NCBI RefSeq assembly: GCF_017497975.1
Contig: NZ_JAGDEL010000034.1
Span: 1-55,865 of the forward strand
Source: Metabacillus bambusae
Lineage (GTDB): Bacteria; Bacillota; Bacilli; Bacillales; Bacillaceae
Direction of reading: 5' to 3'
DNA: 55,865 nucleotides
Made by a program: the position numbers and the translations under genes
Notes under the pieces: model-generated
The model's database searches: none
What the model saw: the letters and a program-made list of their open reading frames with translations, nothing else
What the model was told of the DNA's origin: nothing
In this document: one piece after another, positions 1 through 7,495 of the stretch
How positions within the stretch are numbered: the first letter of the stretch is position 1
Layout: every line of letters begins with the position of its first letter

Positions 1-621
1 TTAGTTGAAAATGTTATTTTACTCATGTTGTCCCCTAATCCCCATTATCTTGAAATTAAAGTATATAAAAAAATACCTATAGATGAAACACTCTTTTATA
101 AGTGTCCTTTCTATAGGTACCATATTATTTGGAACCTACTCTTTTTTCTGTCTAAATCAAACTTTACTATTTCGATTATCTTACCTTGTGAACTTCTATA
201 GTTATGTTTTATGTAATCTAAAATGGAATAAATCTTCACATAGAAACCTAAACAAATGATAATTTAAATGATTAGGAATATCGGACCCCATTTTGGATAA
301 ACTTATATCAAATATAAAAATTAGAAAGTTCAACCCTCAAGATTTTAAATAATGCAAATAGAAAAATGCAAACTTAACAAACCACAAATACAATATCTCA
401 ATAAGTAGAATGATTCCGGAAGTAAAATAAATCTAAGAAGATACATAAATCGCAGCAACTTTGAATAGTTGGAGTACCGTATATAGGGAAAGTCTCGCAT
501 AAGTTGCTAATATGGATAATCAGATATTAAACTTTAATATTTTTTCAAAATAAACCCTATTATTAGGAATAAGTAACTAGTAAAATGATGAATACAATAC
601 TTTGGATGGGGGTGAAATGAC
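1..621. other. Long intergenic stretch without a recognisable gene
   Basis: No open frame with a ribosome binding site was found on either strand. The stretch is very AT-rich. Its only clear structure is the hairpin at 74-119, described separately. It may be the 3' flank of a gene outside the window or decayed coding sequence. Confidence 0.5.
74..119 (-). terminator. Minus-oriented hairpin terminator without an obvious gene
   Basis: A perfect 10-bp inverted repeat (74-83 with 110-119) is reinforced by an inner 5-bp pair (88-92 with 101-105). The seven A's just left of it become a T-run on the minus strand, so it reads as a rho-independent terminator for leftward transcription. No leftward gene is visible between here and 1.1 kb. 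Confidence 0.5.
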
Positions 622-756
622 ATGGAAAGTAAACCACTACATTATGATGGAAGCATTCAAAATGTTGATGTTATTGAAAGTGAAGCAAATGAAGCATTTG
701 AATTAACTGATGAAATGAGAAAAAATATAAGTGGAAATCCTTATATTAGTCACTAA
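622..756 (+). CDS. Small hypothetical protein, 44 aa
   Basis: The ATG at 622 follows a strong ribosome binding site (GGGGGTG at 608-614). The frame runs 44 codons to TAA and a good hairpin terminator follows 17 bp later, so this is a complete single-gene transcription unit. The peptide is acidic and hydrophilic, with no membrane segment and no cysteines. It starts MESKPLHYDG and has an Asp/Glu-rich middle. I do not recognise the family; small soluble peptides like this are often spore or stress proteins, but nothing in the sequence proves that. The expression signals are the main argument for its being real. Confidence 0.6.
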   Translation: MESKPLHYDGSIQNVDVIESEANEAFELTDEMRKNISGNPYISH

Positions 757-773
757 ATGAATTAATACTACAT

Positions 774-813
774 AAAAAGGGGTGGTACTTTAAAAAGTAC
801 ATCCCTTTTTTTA
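774..813 (+). terminator. Rho-independent terminator of the 44-aa gene
   Basis: The A-rich left arm (774 onward) and GGGGTGGTACTT pair with AAGTACATCCC, followed by a run of seven T's. It lies 17 bp after the stop codon at 754-756. Confidence 0.75.
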
Positions 814-819
814 TGGGCA

Positions 820-1044
820 GTTTTCTAAGAGATTGTTGCTTTAAAAACAAAAACTAATTCATATGATTAGAGATGAAGTGCGAGACTCCTGCATGAGCAG
901 CGGGACAGGTGAGACTTATACAGAGGCGAATACTCTGAGGAGGCTCACTGCCCGCTCGCGGAAAGCGTGCATCTCTCGCTTCAATCAACCAGAACGCATT
1001 ACTTGGTAAATAGCAACAAAGTTTGCGAAAACAGCTTTTATAAA
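820..1044 (-). repeat. Degenerate copy of a dispersed Bacillus MITE-like repeat
   Basis: The core (about 870-995) holds the GC-rich block GCGAGACTCCTGC...GCAGCGGGACAGGTGAGAC...GAGGAGGCTCACTGCCCGC...GCGGAAAGCG. Its reverse complement resembles the cores of the elements at 14430 and 24159. The outer parts, including a GCAACAAAGTTT segment near 1025, have drifted and the terminal inverted repeats are no longer clear, so the ends are approximate. An open frame on the minus strand here (854-1066) is repeat sequence, not a gene. Confidence 0.6.
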
Positions 1045-1177
1045 AACAGTTACTATGTGTTTGCATTCTTATAAAAATTTAGCTCGGAATAAATATACTT
1101 CAATTGAAGATAAAGTATATATTCTTATTTATCTACACAAACTAGAATGCACAAATTAGAAAGAAAGGGAGTACAAA

Positions 1178-1813
1178 ATGACAAAAATATTGTACATAAC
1201 AGCTCATCCACATGATGACACGCAGTCTTACAGTATGGCTGTTGGAAAGGCTTTTATTGATGCTTACAAAGAAGCAAACCCAAACGATGAGATAGTAAAT
1301 GTTGATCTCTATAAAGAGAATATTCCTCAAATTGATGTCGATGTTTTTAGTGGTTGGGGTAAACTTCAATCTGGAAAGGGATTTGATGAGCTTTCATCAG
1401 ATGAGAAAGCAAAAGTAAGTAGACTATCTGAACTATGTGAACAATTTATTTCTGCTGACAAATATGTTTTTGTTTCACCTTTGTGGAATTTTTCTTTCCC
1501 ACCAGTACTGAAGGCGTATATTGATTCAGTATCGGTTGCGGGCAAAACATTTAAATATACAGAACAAGGACCAGTTGGTCTATTAACTGATAAAAAGGCT
1601 CTCCATATACAAGCTCGAGGAGGAATTTATTCCGAAGGACCTGCAGCTGAAATGGAAATGGGTCACCGCTATTTAAATATTATCATGCAATTCTATGGAG
1701 TACCTTCATTTGAAGGCTTATTCGTTGAAGGTCATGCTGCAATGCCTGATAAAGCAGAAGAAATTAAAGCAAACGCAATTGCACGAGCTAAAGATATTGC
1801 CCATACTTTTTAG
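1178..1813 (+). CDS. azoR: FMN-dependent NADH-azoreductase
   Basis: The 211-aa product is full length for the AzoR/AcpD family of flavodoxin-fold quinone and azo-compound reductases. These are cytosolic FMN dimers that take two electrons from NADH and are often induced by quinones or thiol stress. Visible family marks are the N-terminal beta strand and phosphate loop region ([12 protein letters not shown]...SYS, residues 3-19), the FMN-binding PLWNFSFPP motif at 101-109 and the ARGG..S loop near 147. The ATG at 1178 follows AAGAAAGGGAG with good spacing. The gene is monocistronic, with a hairpin terminator at 1826-1849. The family call is firm; the exact substrate is unknown. Confidence 0.9.
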   Translation: MTKILYITAHPHDDTQSYSMAVGKAFIDAYKEANPNDEIVNVDLYKENIPQIDVDVFSGWGKLQSGKGFDELSSDEKAKVSRLSELCEQFISADKYVFVSPLWNFSFPPVLKAYIDSVSVAGKTFKYTEQGPVGLLTDKKALHIQARGGIYSEGPAAEMEMGHRYLNIIMQFYGVPSFEGLFVEGHAAMPDKAEEIKANAIARAKDIAHTF

Positions 1814-1825
1814 AATGACTAAGGG

Positions 1826-1849
1826 AGCCAACAAATGTTGGCTTTTTTA
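1826..1849 (+). terminator. Rho-independent terminator after azoR
   Basis: The 8-bp perfect stem AGCCAACA / TGTTGGCT has a 2-nt loop and runs into six T's, 12 bp after the azoR stop. Confidence 0.85.
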
Positions 1850-2084
1850 TATCGGTTATTGTGGAAATCATTTCTATCTACAATAGCTCTATTCCCTTTA
1901 TCTAGGTAATTATTTGGAAGCTGTTGGAGATTTAAGAATTTCATAAAAACATAGTAAGTTCAATCATTTGAAGAATTGTAATTGTAAAAAAAAATTCACA
2001 TGTTATTTAAAGGGATACGATTTCCAATCAGAGAATGTAAACTATAGAGTAATGAACGAAAGATTATCAATTGCCATGATTTTG

Positions 2085-2111
2085 TGTCACAAAATCATTT
2101 AGCAAATCGTC
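2085..2111 (+). promoter_or_regulatory. ECF41-type sigma factor promoter
   Basis: The sequence shows TGTCACA at 2085-2091, a 16-bp spacer and CGTC at 2108-2111. These are the -35 and -10 elements I recall for ECF41-group sigma factors. A start of transcription near 2118 would place the AGGAGG (2125-2130) and the ATG at 2140 in a short leader. The sigma factor itself is the second gene of the unit, so autoregulation is the natural reading. Confidence 0.75.
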
Positions 2112-2139
2112 CTGTTTGGTAAACAGGAGGTTGATCATA

Positions 2140-3438
2140 ATGGGATATTCGTTGGAAAATACAGTGGGTAAAACATGGGACTGTGTTGTTATAGGTGGTG
2201 GTATTGCTGGACTTACTGCTGCTAATTTTATCGCTCAATCTGGAAAATCCGTTTTATTGCTAGAAAAGTCGAACAAGTACGGGGGCCGAGCCATTACGGA
2301 AGAAAAGAAAGGTGCGCTTTTAAATTTGGGGCCGCATGCTCTGTATTCAAAAGGGAATAGTTTGGAAATATTGACTGAACTGGGCATCGATCTTAAGGGT
2401 GCTAGCCCGTCTTTACATGGTGATGTCTTTTACCAGAGTAAAAGTTATGATGCACCAATTAGTCCCTTAAAACTTTTGAAAAGCCGTTTATTTAACTGGA
2501 GCGAAAAAAAAGAATTAATCCGTTTTGTTACAGGTTATCAAAAAATTGATACAGCTGAACTTCAAAACACGACCTTAAATGAATGGCTACAGCTTAGCTT
2601 CAAAGCTGAACAAGTTAGAATGTTTATTCGGACATTAGCTCGTTTAGCAACTTATTGTCATGATCCTGAGTATATGAGTGCAGGTGCTGCTATAAGACAG
2701 CTCCAACTGGGAAAGGCTGTTTATTTACATGATGGGTGGCAAATGATTATTGAATCTCTTAAGGAAAGAGCTAGGTCCTTAGGGGTAGAAATGGTTTCAG
2801 GCTATTCTGTCCAACGAGTTAACGGGAAATTTCCTCAGTTGGAAGTTGTGATAAAAGAGAAAGAATCCGTTTTTGCAAAAACTGTTCTTTCAACTGCTAG
2901 TCCAAGTGATACAGCATCAATATTAGCTGAACATGAACAATCTTTAGACGTGAATTTTCTAAACGCGATGTTACCAGTTCGGGTTGCTTGTATGGACGTA
3001 GTTTTAAAGAATCTCCCTAAACCCAAAAACACATTTGCATTGAGCATGGATCAACCACTTTATTTTTCCGTCCATTCCAATACAGCTAAATTATCTCATC
3101 ATAATCAATATGCAGTGATTCATGTCATGAAATATTTAGCTTGTGACAATTTACAAGATGAAATACGGGATAGAGATGAACTAGAACAATTAATGAGTCG
3201 TATGCAACCAGGGTGGGAAAAGCTTGTTGTTTATAAACGGTATCTTCCTAGGTTAATAGCTTCAAACAGTTTAGTATACGCTAATAAAAACGGGGTATAT
3301 GGGAGGCCTGATCCGGTGTCACCAATTCCAGGTTTTTTTATTGCCGGGGATTGGGTTGGTTCAGTGGGCATGCTTGTTGATTGTACGTTTGCAAGTGCTA
3401 AACAAGCGGCCACCAGGATAATCAAGATATGTATATAA
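2140..3438 (+). CDS. FAD-dependent oxidoreductase linked to an ECF41 sigma factor
   Basis: The 432-aa flavoprotein is of the amine-oxidase/phytoene-desaturase-like superfamily. The N-terminus has the dinucleotide-binding VVIGGGIAGL motif (Gly 19-24), with a Glu at the end of the second strand (LLLEKS) and the following KYGGRA. The C-terminus has the second FAD-contact motif FFIAGDWVG near residue 411. Substrate unknown. The start is taken at 2140, 10 nt after AGGAGG; the upstream in-frame TTG at 2116 lies at the predicted transcription start and lacks a binding site. The gene overlaps or abuts the sigma gene. Oxidoreductases are among the typical partners (COE proteins) of ECF41 sigma factors, which supports a functional pair. 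The exact reaction cannot be inferred. Confidence 0.85.
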   Translation: MGYSLENTVGKTWDCVVIGGGIAGLTAANFIAQSGKSVLLLEKSNKYGGRAITEEKKGALLNLGPHALYSKGNSLEILTELGIDLKGASPSLHGDVFYQSKSYDAPISPLKLLKSRLFNWSEKKELIRFVTGYQKIDTAELQNTTLNEWLQLSFKAEQVRMFIRTLARLATYCHDPEYMSAGAAIRQLQLGKAVYLHDGWQMIIESLKERARSLGVEMVSGYSVQRVNGKFPQLEVVIKEKESVFAKTVLSTASPSDTASILAEHEQSLDVNFLNAMLPVRVACMDVVLKNLPKPKNTFALSMDQPLYFSVHSNTAKLSHHNQYAVIHVMKYLACDNLQDEIRDRDELEQLMSRMQPGWEKLVVYKRYLPRLIASNSLVYANKNGVYGRPDPVSPIPGFFIAGDWVGSVGMLVDCTFASAKQAATRIIKICI

Positions 3439-3452
3439 AGGATGTGCCAAAT

Positions 3453-4340
3453 ATGGAGGTTGAACAGTTTTATACCTTATATAAGCCCCTGCTTTTTTCG
3501 GTTGCTTATCGTATGATTGGCTCGGTAAGTGATGCAGAGGATATTGTCCATGATATTTTCATTGATATTCAAAATGTTGATCCTATAAAAATAGTAAATA
3601 TCAAAGCTTATTTATGCAAAATGGTAACGAACCGTTCTATAGATCTTTTGAAATCAGCCCAGAAGAAAAGAGAAGTATACACTGGACCATGGCTTCCTGA
3701 GCCGTTAGTTATGGACAATGAAAATGATCCTATGCTCAATGTCTTACACCACGATAGAATAAATTATGCCCTTCTTACTTTAATGGAACAATTGAACCCT
3801 ATTGAACGCATAATATTTATTCTAAAAGAGGCTTTTGACTTCAAATATTACGAGTTATCTAGTTTGATTGGCAAAGAGGAAGCGAATTGTCGGAAAATAT
3901 TAAGTAGAGCAAAGAAGAAGTTAAATCTTAAAGATAATCTTCACTCACAACAAAGTGAACAATCCGAAAAATTAAATCAACTAGTCCATCAGTTTATTTT
4001 TGCTTCAAAAACAGGGAATATCGACCTTTTATTACAACTACTTAGCGAAGATGCCGTTCTTATTTCAGATGGTGGAGGTAAAGTTAAAGCAGCTGTCGTA
4101 CCAATTGTCTCAAGCAATAGGGTTGCTCATTTTATAGTAGGTTTAGTCAGAAAATTCCTTGATCAAAAAACGAACACTGTAAAAATAATGAACATCAACG
4201 GGCAAACAGGAATTATAATTGAGGACAACATGATACCAGATAGCGTCATTTGTTTTGATTTTTCGAGTGGAGATCACATCCAGAAAATTTTTATCATTAG
4301 AAATCCTGATAAATTAAAGCATCTTAGGGTAGAGGTCTAA
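3453..4340 (+). CDS. ecf41: ECF41-group RNA polymerase sigma factor with SnoaL-like C-terminal domain
   Basis: The 295-aa protein has sigma region 2 (YRMIGSVSDAEDIVHDIF, about residues 18-36), region 4 (about 105-160) and a C-terminal extension of about 120 residues of SnoaL/NTF2-like type. Two signatures of ECF41 are present: WLPEPL at 80-85 in the linker, and DGGGK at 206-210 in the extension. In this group the fused domain is known to modulate activity in place of a separate anti-sigma factor, and none is encoded nearby. The start at 3453 is preferred: AAAGGA lies 10 nt upstream and MEVEQFYTLYKPLLFS matches the usual start of the family. An ATG at 3429, overlapping the oxidoreductase, is the alternative. 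A matching promoter lies upstream of the pair. Confidence 0.92.
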   Translation: MEVEQFYTLYKPLLFSVAYRMIGSVSDAEDIVHDIFIDIQNVDPIKIVNIKAYLCKMVTNRSIDLLKSAQKKREVYTGPWLPEPLVMDNENDPMLNVLHHDRINYALLTLMEQLNPIERIIFILKEAFDFKYYELSSLIGKEEANCRKILSRAKKKLNLKDNLHSQQSEQSEKLNQLVHQFIFASKTGNIDLLLQLLSEDAVLISDGGGKVKAAVVPIVSSNRVAHFIVGLVRKFLDQKTNTVKIMNINGQTGIIIEDNMIPDSVICFDFSSGDHIQKIFIIRNPDKLKHLRVEV

Positions 4341-4497
4341 CGCTTTCGAATCAAATGCAACTACATCATTATTTAAATGTTTTCATCTTGATTTTTCATG
4401 AAACAAAAGAATTATTGCATTCTAAGAGTTTTATAAGCACATTCGTGAAATAGTAATAGTGATATCAATAATTTAGAGTTAAGGAGTTGTTTTATAA

Positions 4498-4689
4498 ATG
4501 GGTGCAGTGGAACGGAATGGGTATCGGTTTGAGCCCGAGTATAGTGTCATCAATCAAAAAGGCGCTATTCATGTATATAACAAAGGAGAGTTTCTAGAAG
4601 AAATAAAATTTACCTTTTCAGGAGAATTTCCTCAGCTTGAGCAAATTGAACAGCTTATTGATTCCTACTGTGATCAGCGGGAAATATAA
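4498..4689 (+). CDS. Small conserved Bacillus protein, YbxH/DUF5370-like
   Basis: A complete 63-aa product begins MGAVERNGYRFEPEYSVI and contains GAIHVYNKGEFLEEIKF, a pattern I associate with the short YbxH-type (DUF5370) proteins of Bacillus. Function is unknown. It is hydrophilic and acidic, without a signal or membrane segment. A ribosome binding site (AAGGAG, 4481-4486) precedes the ATG with a somewhat long spacer. It is a stand-alone gene followed by a strong hairpin at 4719. The family name is from memory and moderately certain. Confidence 0.7.
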   Translation: MGAVERNGYRFEPEYSVINQKGAIHVYNKGEFLEEIKFTFSGEFPQLEQIEQLIDSYCDQREI

Positions 4690-4718
4690 ATTTTGTTTAA
4701 ACTTTTTATAAAAATTAG

Positions 4719-4757
4719 CATGTAACCGAAGGAGCTAAAGTCTCCTTCGGTTACATG
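4719..4757. terminator. Perfect 16-bp hairpin after the YbxH-like gene
   Basis: The arms at 4719-4734 and 4742-4757 are exact complements, with a 7-nt loop. There is no T-run to the right. To the left (minus strand) a T-rich stretch follows after a few bases. It may act as a weak terminator in either direction or as an RNA-stabilising 3' hairpin. Confidence 0.6.
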
Positions 4758-4930
4758 GCTTCGTATGAAAAACAAAGAAAACAGGCGAAATTATATGAAA
4801 AATCCATACTTTATACGCTTACAAGAGAAATGTTCTCGCTAACATGAATGTTGTTTCCGTTTTCAGCGACTTTGTTTTCTTTTAGCAACACATACATAAT
4901 GAAAGTAAAAGCTGAAGAGGGACGGACAAA

Positions 4931-5032
4931 ATGGAAAAAATGATTAAATTCATCTCAAACGCATTGAAACAATATGGTAAATCAATGGATAGTTATGGAA
5001 CAGCCATTATAACAGTAAAAACAAGATCTTAA
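4931..5032 (+). CDS. Possible 33-aa peptide
   Basis: The ATG at 4931 lies after GAGGGACGG. The frame encodes 33 residues (MEKMIKFISNALKQYG at the start, basic at the end) and a terminator hairpin lies 115 bp downstream at 5148. The first half could form a short amphipathic helix. No family recognised. Its length makes chance possible; the binding site and terminator are the only support. Confidence 0.35.
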   Translation: MEKMIKFISNALKQYGKSMDSYGTAIITVKTRS

Positions 5033-5147
5033 AAAATGCATTGTGTATCAAATGATCCACAGCAAATTAAAAAAGAAATCTTCTATTAGAATCAGTCTTT
5101 TACAAAATCGTACACGTTATTCTCATAGAACATATAGCTTAAACATG

Positions 5148-5184
5148 AAAAGCAGCCTAAAGATTAATTTAGACTGCTTTTTTT
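5148..5184 (+). terminator. Rho-independent terminator
   Basis: AAAGCAGCCTAAA pairs with TTTAGACTGCTTT (one mismatch) across a short loop and ends in seven T's. It would end a transcript through the 33-aa frame. Confidence 0.7.
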
Positions 5185-5187
5185 ATT

Positions 5188-5277
5188 AGCTCTGTTAAAG
5201 CTCACTGTTGTTTTTTGTTGATTGGAGCGGAATGCGTATGCATACAGCGTAAATCAACAACCACGTTTAAAAGAGCC
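5188..5277 (-). repeat. 90-bp internally deleted MITE-like element
   Basis: Both ends match the 183-bp element at 14430: AGCTCTGTTAAA at the left and TTTAAAAGAGCC at the right are inverted terminal repeats, and the segments next to them (TTGTTGATTGGAGCGGAA, AAATCAACAACCACG) correspond to its subterminal sequence in reverse orientation. The GC-rich middle is missing. The flanks TTTTTATT (5180-5187) and TTTTCATT (5278-5285) agree at 7 of 8 positions and look like a decayed 8-bp target duplication. Confidence 0.75.
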
Positions 5278-5298
5278 TTTTCATTAGAAATGAACTCA

Positions 5299-5994
5299 TC
5301 AATTAATATGGGCAAGATTGATTAAAAGCGGAATCAGCAAGCTACCCCAAGCCATCGTAATCCAAGCAGCAAAGATCATCGCAATCGTGGAAAATGTGGC
5401 TTCTTGCTCACCGTATTCCATTGCTTTTGATGTGCCAACTCCATGTGCACTCATACCTAGAGCTAAGCCTTTTGCAATTGGAGATTTTATCGATAACCAT
5501 TTAATTTCAAACGGGCCAATTATACCACCGATAATTCCAGTTAGGATAACAAAAATCGTTGTTAAGGTTGGTAAACCACCGATTTCTTTAGATACTTCAA
5601 TTGCTATCGGGGTAGTAATAGATCTTGGTAGGATACTAATAATAAATTCAGGATTTAAATTAAGCAACATTGACAAAGCGAAGGATGAGAAGATCGCAAC
5701 TAATGTTCCCACAGTTACACTTAAAATAATATTTCCAATATATTTTTTCACTAAGTGAAAATGTTTGTAAATCGGGATTGCAAAAGCTACTGTTGCAGGT
5801 CCTAACATATGTGTAATCCATTTAGACCCTTGTGTATAATGATCAGCTGGAATATGAAATAAGTAGATTAAAACGATTATGAAAATAGGACAAATTAATA
5901 ACGGGTGGAAAAGTGGAAAAGCCCATTTTTTATAACTGAATTTTGTAAGTTTGTATATTATAAACGTGATAGTCGTAAATAAAAGAACACTCAT
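5299..5994 (-). CDS. lrgB: LrgB/CidB-family membrane protein
   Basis: The 231-aa integral membrane protein has about six to seven hydrophobic segments and is full length for the LrgB/CidB (YwbG-like) family. Family-typical stretches include RSITTPIAIEVSKEIGG near residues 124-140 and GMSAHGVGTSKA near 180. These proteins act with an LrgA/CidA partner. They were first described as holin/antiholin-like modulators of murein hydrolase activity and are now also tied to pyruvate or acetate-overflow metabolism. It overlaps the upstream lrgA by 4 bp (ATGA), so the two are translationally coupled. Whether the pair is lrg-like or cid-like in behaviour cannot be told. Confidence 0.9.
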   Translation of the reverse strand: MSVLLFTTITFIIYKLTKFSYKKWAFPLFHPLLICPIFIIVLIYLFHIPADHYTQGSKWITHMLGPATVAFAIPIYKHFHLVKKYIGNIILSVTVGTLVAIFSSFALSMLLNLNPEFIISILPRSITTPIAIEVSKEIGGLPTLTTIFVILTGIIGGIIGPFEIKWLSIKSPIAKGLALGMSAHGVGTSKAMEYGEQEATFSTIAMIFAAWITMAWGSLLIPLLINLAHIN

Positions 5995-6359
5995 CCTGAT
6001 ACACGACCTTTTCTCTTATGAATAAAATCAGATGTATAAGCAGTCGCTGCCATAACAATGAAGGTACTTAAGCCAATTAACAAGACAGTTTCAATTCCTT
6101 GCCAACTTAATATCTCATCATAATTAACAATTCCTACTGCAGATGGAATGAAGAAAAGAAGTAATTCTGCCAATAACCAGTTGCCGCCTTTTTCAATCCA
6201 TTCGAGTTTCACGATTTTAAAAAACAACGCTCCTAAAAGGAAAACCAATCCAATCATTGAGGCAGGGAGAGGGATGGAAGTAAATGCCTTCACACTCGCA
6301 CCAATAAAAAGAAATAAATGGATAAATAAAATTTGTAAAATAATGGTGATGATTTTCAT
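5991..6359 (-). CDS. lrgA: LrgA/CidA-family holin-like protein
   Basis: The 122-aa protein has four hydrophobic segments and is full length for the CidA/LrgA family. It shows the characteristic IPLPASMIGLVFLLG segment (about residues 29-43) and the FFIPSAVGIVNY segment near 69-80. The ATG at 6357-6359 follows GGAAGGA on the minus strand. It forms a two-gene operon with lrgB. The leader contains a hairpin and an upstream 12-bp palindrome, listed separately. A CidR-like LysR regulator is encoded at 13.4 kb rather than next to the operon. Confidence 0.9.
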   Translation of the reverse strand: MKIITIILQILFIHLFLFIGASVKAFTSIPLPASMIGLVFLLGALFFKIVKLEWIEKGGNWLLAELLLFFIPSAVGIVNYDEILSWQGIETVLLIGLSTFIVMAATAYTSDFIHKRKGRVSG

Positions 6360-6384
6360 ATATAAAATCCTTCCTTTACTGAGG

Positions 6385-6447
6385 AAGGAGCATAGTATAG
6401 CTCCTTTACATAACCAGTGATTTGTTGTTAATAAACATAGTACTATG
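6385..6447 (-). promoter_or_regulatory. Leader hairpin and palindrome upstream of lrgAB
   Basis: Upstream of lrgA are an inverted repeat (AAGGAGC at 6385-6391 with GCTCCTT at 6400-6406) and a perfect palindrome CATAGTACTATG (6436-6447). The loop of the first repeats part of the palindrome motif (CATAGTA). They could be an operator and an RNA structure controlling lrgA translation. The role is inferred from position only. Confidence 0.4.
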
Positions 6448-6504
6448 CTTTTTGCTATTCGTATAATACATAAATTTTATTACACACATAACTTTTAGTT
6501 ATGA

Positions 6505-6700
6505 TGGTATATAGATATTTGCCATAGAAATGAAGTAGAAAAAGATACTCCTTGGATGGATGATTTATATTTAGATATTATTTTATTACCTTCTGAAGAA
6601 GTATCTAAAAAAGATGCTGATCAGCTGCTCGAATAGGCTTTATTAAAGGGAATTATTGTTTAACAAGAAGGAACAACAACAATTTATAATAGGCCATAAC
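6505..6700 (+). pseudogene. Remnant of a DUF402-like gene
   Basis: A frame without a start reads ...CHRNEVEKDTPWMDDLYLDI ILLPSEEV..., then DADQLLE, a stop, ALLKGIIV and another stop. The DLYLDIILLPSGE-like wording and the KDADEL-EALLKGII continuation recall the C-terminal part of DUF402 proteins. Two in-frame stops and no start or binding site mark it as dead. The family call is from pattern memory only. Confidence 0.4.
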
Positions 6701-6785
6701 CAAACTAAGGCATAAAAAAGACCCCCAAACCAAAAGGTTCGAGAGCCTTGAAACTTGTATATTCATAACAGAGGGAATAGTTAAT

Positions 6786-7191
6786 CTAGTAGTATTGAAT
6801 TAATACGTGAATTGTATCTTCAATTAGCTTATTAAGTTCATTGGCTTGGTGAGTTTTTATTGACTTACCTTATTGTGCATTGACCTGATTATTAACTGAA
6901 TTCAACTTATTTATTGAAGTATTTTTATTCCCTTTATTTAATGATTCAATAGCACTACCAAGATTAGCTGATACAGAAAGATACATATTATTTGCTAAGG
7001 ATTTTATCGAATAAGTACCCATCTTCAAAAGTGTCAATTCAAAATATGGTGCCTCAACATATGTTGCAGTAATAGTTAATGTATTATCAGGTTGCACTTC
7101 AAGATGATTCCTTTGTTTCCCCAGTATAAGTACCATCATGTAATTGAATTAGTTGCCTTTCATATTTATTACCTTCACGTAAATTCCCCAT
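6786..7191 (-). pseudogene. Remnant of a secreted protein with a FIMAH domain
   Basis: An ATG at 7191 with a perfect AGGAGG begins MGNLREGNKYERQLIQLHDG and stops after about 30 codons at KESS. A one-frame shift then continues LEVQPDNTLTI and a frame ending in SINKLNSVNNQVNAQ (stop). Past that stop the same frame goes on as GKSIKTHQANELNKLIEDTI to a stop at 6786. The second half follows the FIMAH domain pattern (long helix, ...AINQLNAFINEVNAQ, then GK...A..LI..A), known from the C-termini of extracellular Bacillus enzymes. One frameshift and one nonsense codon make it a pseudogene. The catalytic part of any parent protein is absent. Confidence 0.6.
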
Positions 7192-7495
7192 AATCCTCCT
7201 AGTTCCTTTTTTCACTAACTTCTCCGTAAGATATCCTGTAGAAAGTTAAATTTCACCTTTGATAAATAAAAAGGCTCCTCATATGGAGGAGGCGGAAAAT
7301 AAACGATGGTCTTTCCACCAACAATACTTTCAGATAAAACAATTACGAAGTTTCCTTTTGAAAATAGAGTCGTAAATCGCATTTAACATAAAATTAATTT
7401 TTTTAATTACAAAATGTCTTTAAAAAGTTACAAAATCTATGAAGTTTTATAAAAATCAATAATATTAAGTTAATAAAGGAACAGGAGGTCATTAT
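7192..7495. other. Intergenic region with a minus-oriented hairpin
   Basis: Nothing coding is visible. GGCTCCTC / GGAGGAGG around 7272-7292 can form a short stem that is followed by TTTTTATT on the minus strand, so it may be a leftward terminator, although no leftward gene lies to its right. The last 15 bases contain the AACAGGAGG site of the transporter gene. Confidence 0.4.

Noticed and set aside
2116-2139. Upstream TTG start of the flavoprotein
   Set aside because: Falls at or before the predicted transcription start of the ECF41 promoter and has no binding site.
5188-5277. tRNA or riboswitch-like fold
   Set aside because: The pairing is explained by terminal inverted repeats of the element; no cloverleaf or aptamer consensus found.
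5318-5758. 146-codon plus-strand frame opposite lrgB
   Set aside because: Antisense to a well-supported gene, no ribosome binding site.
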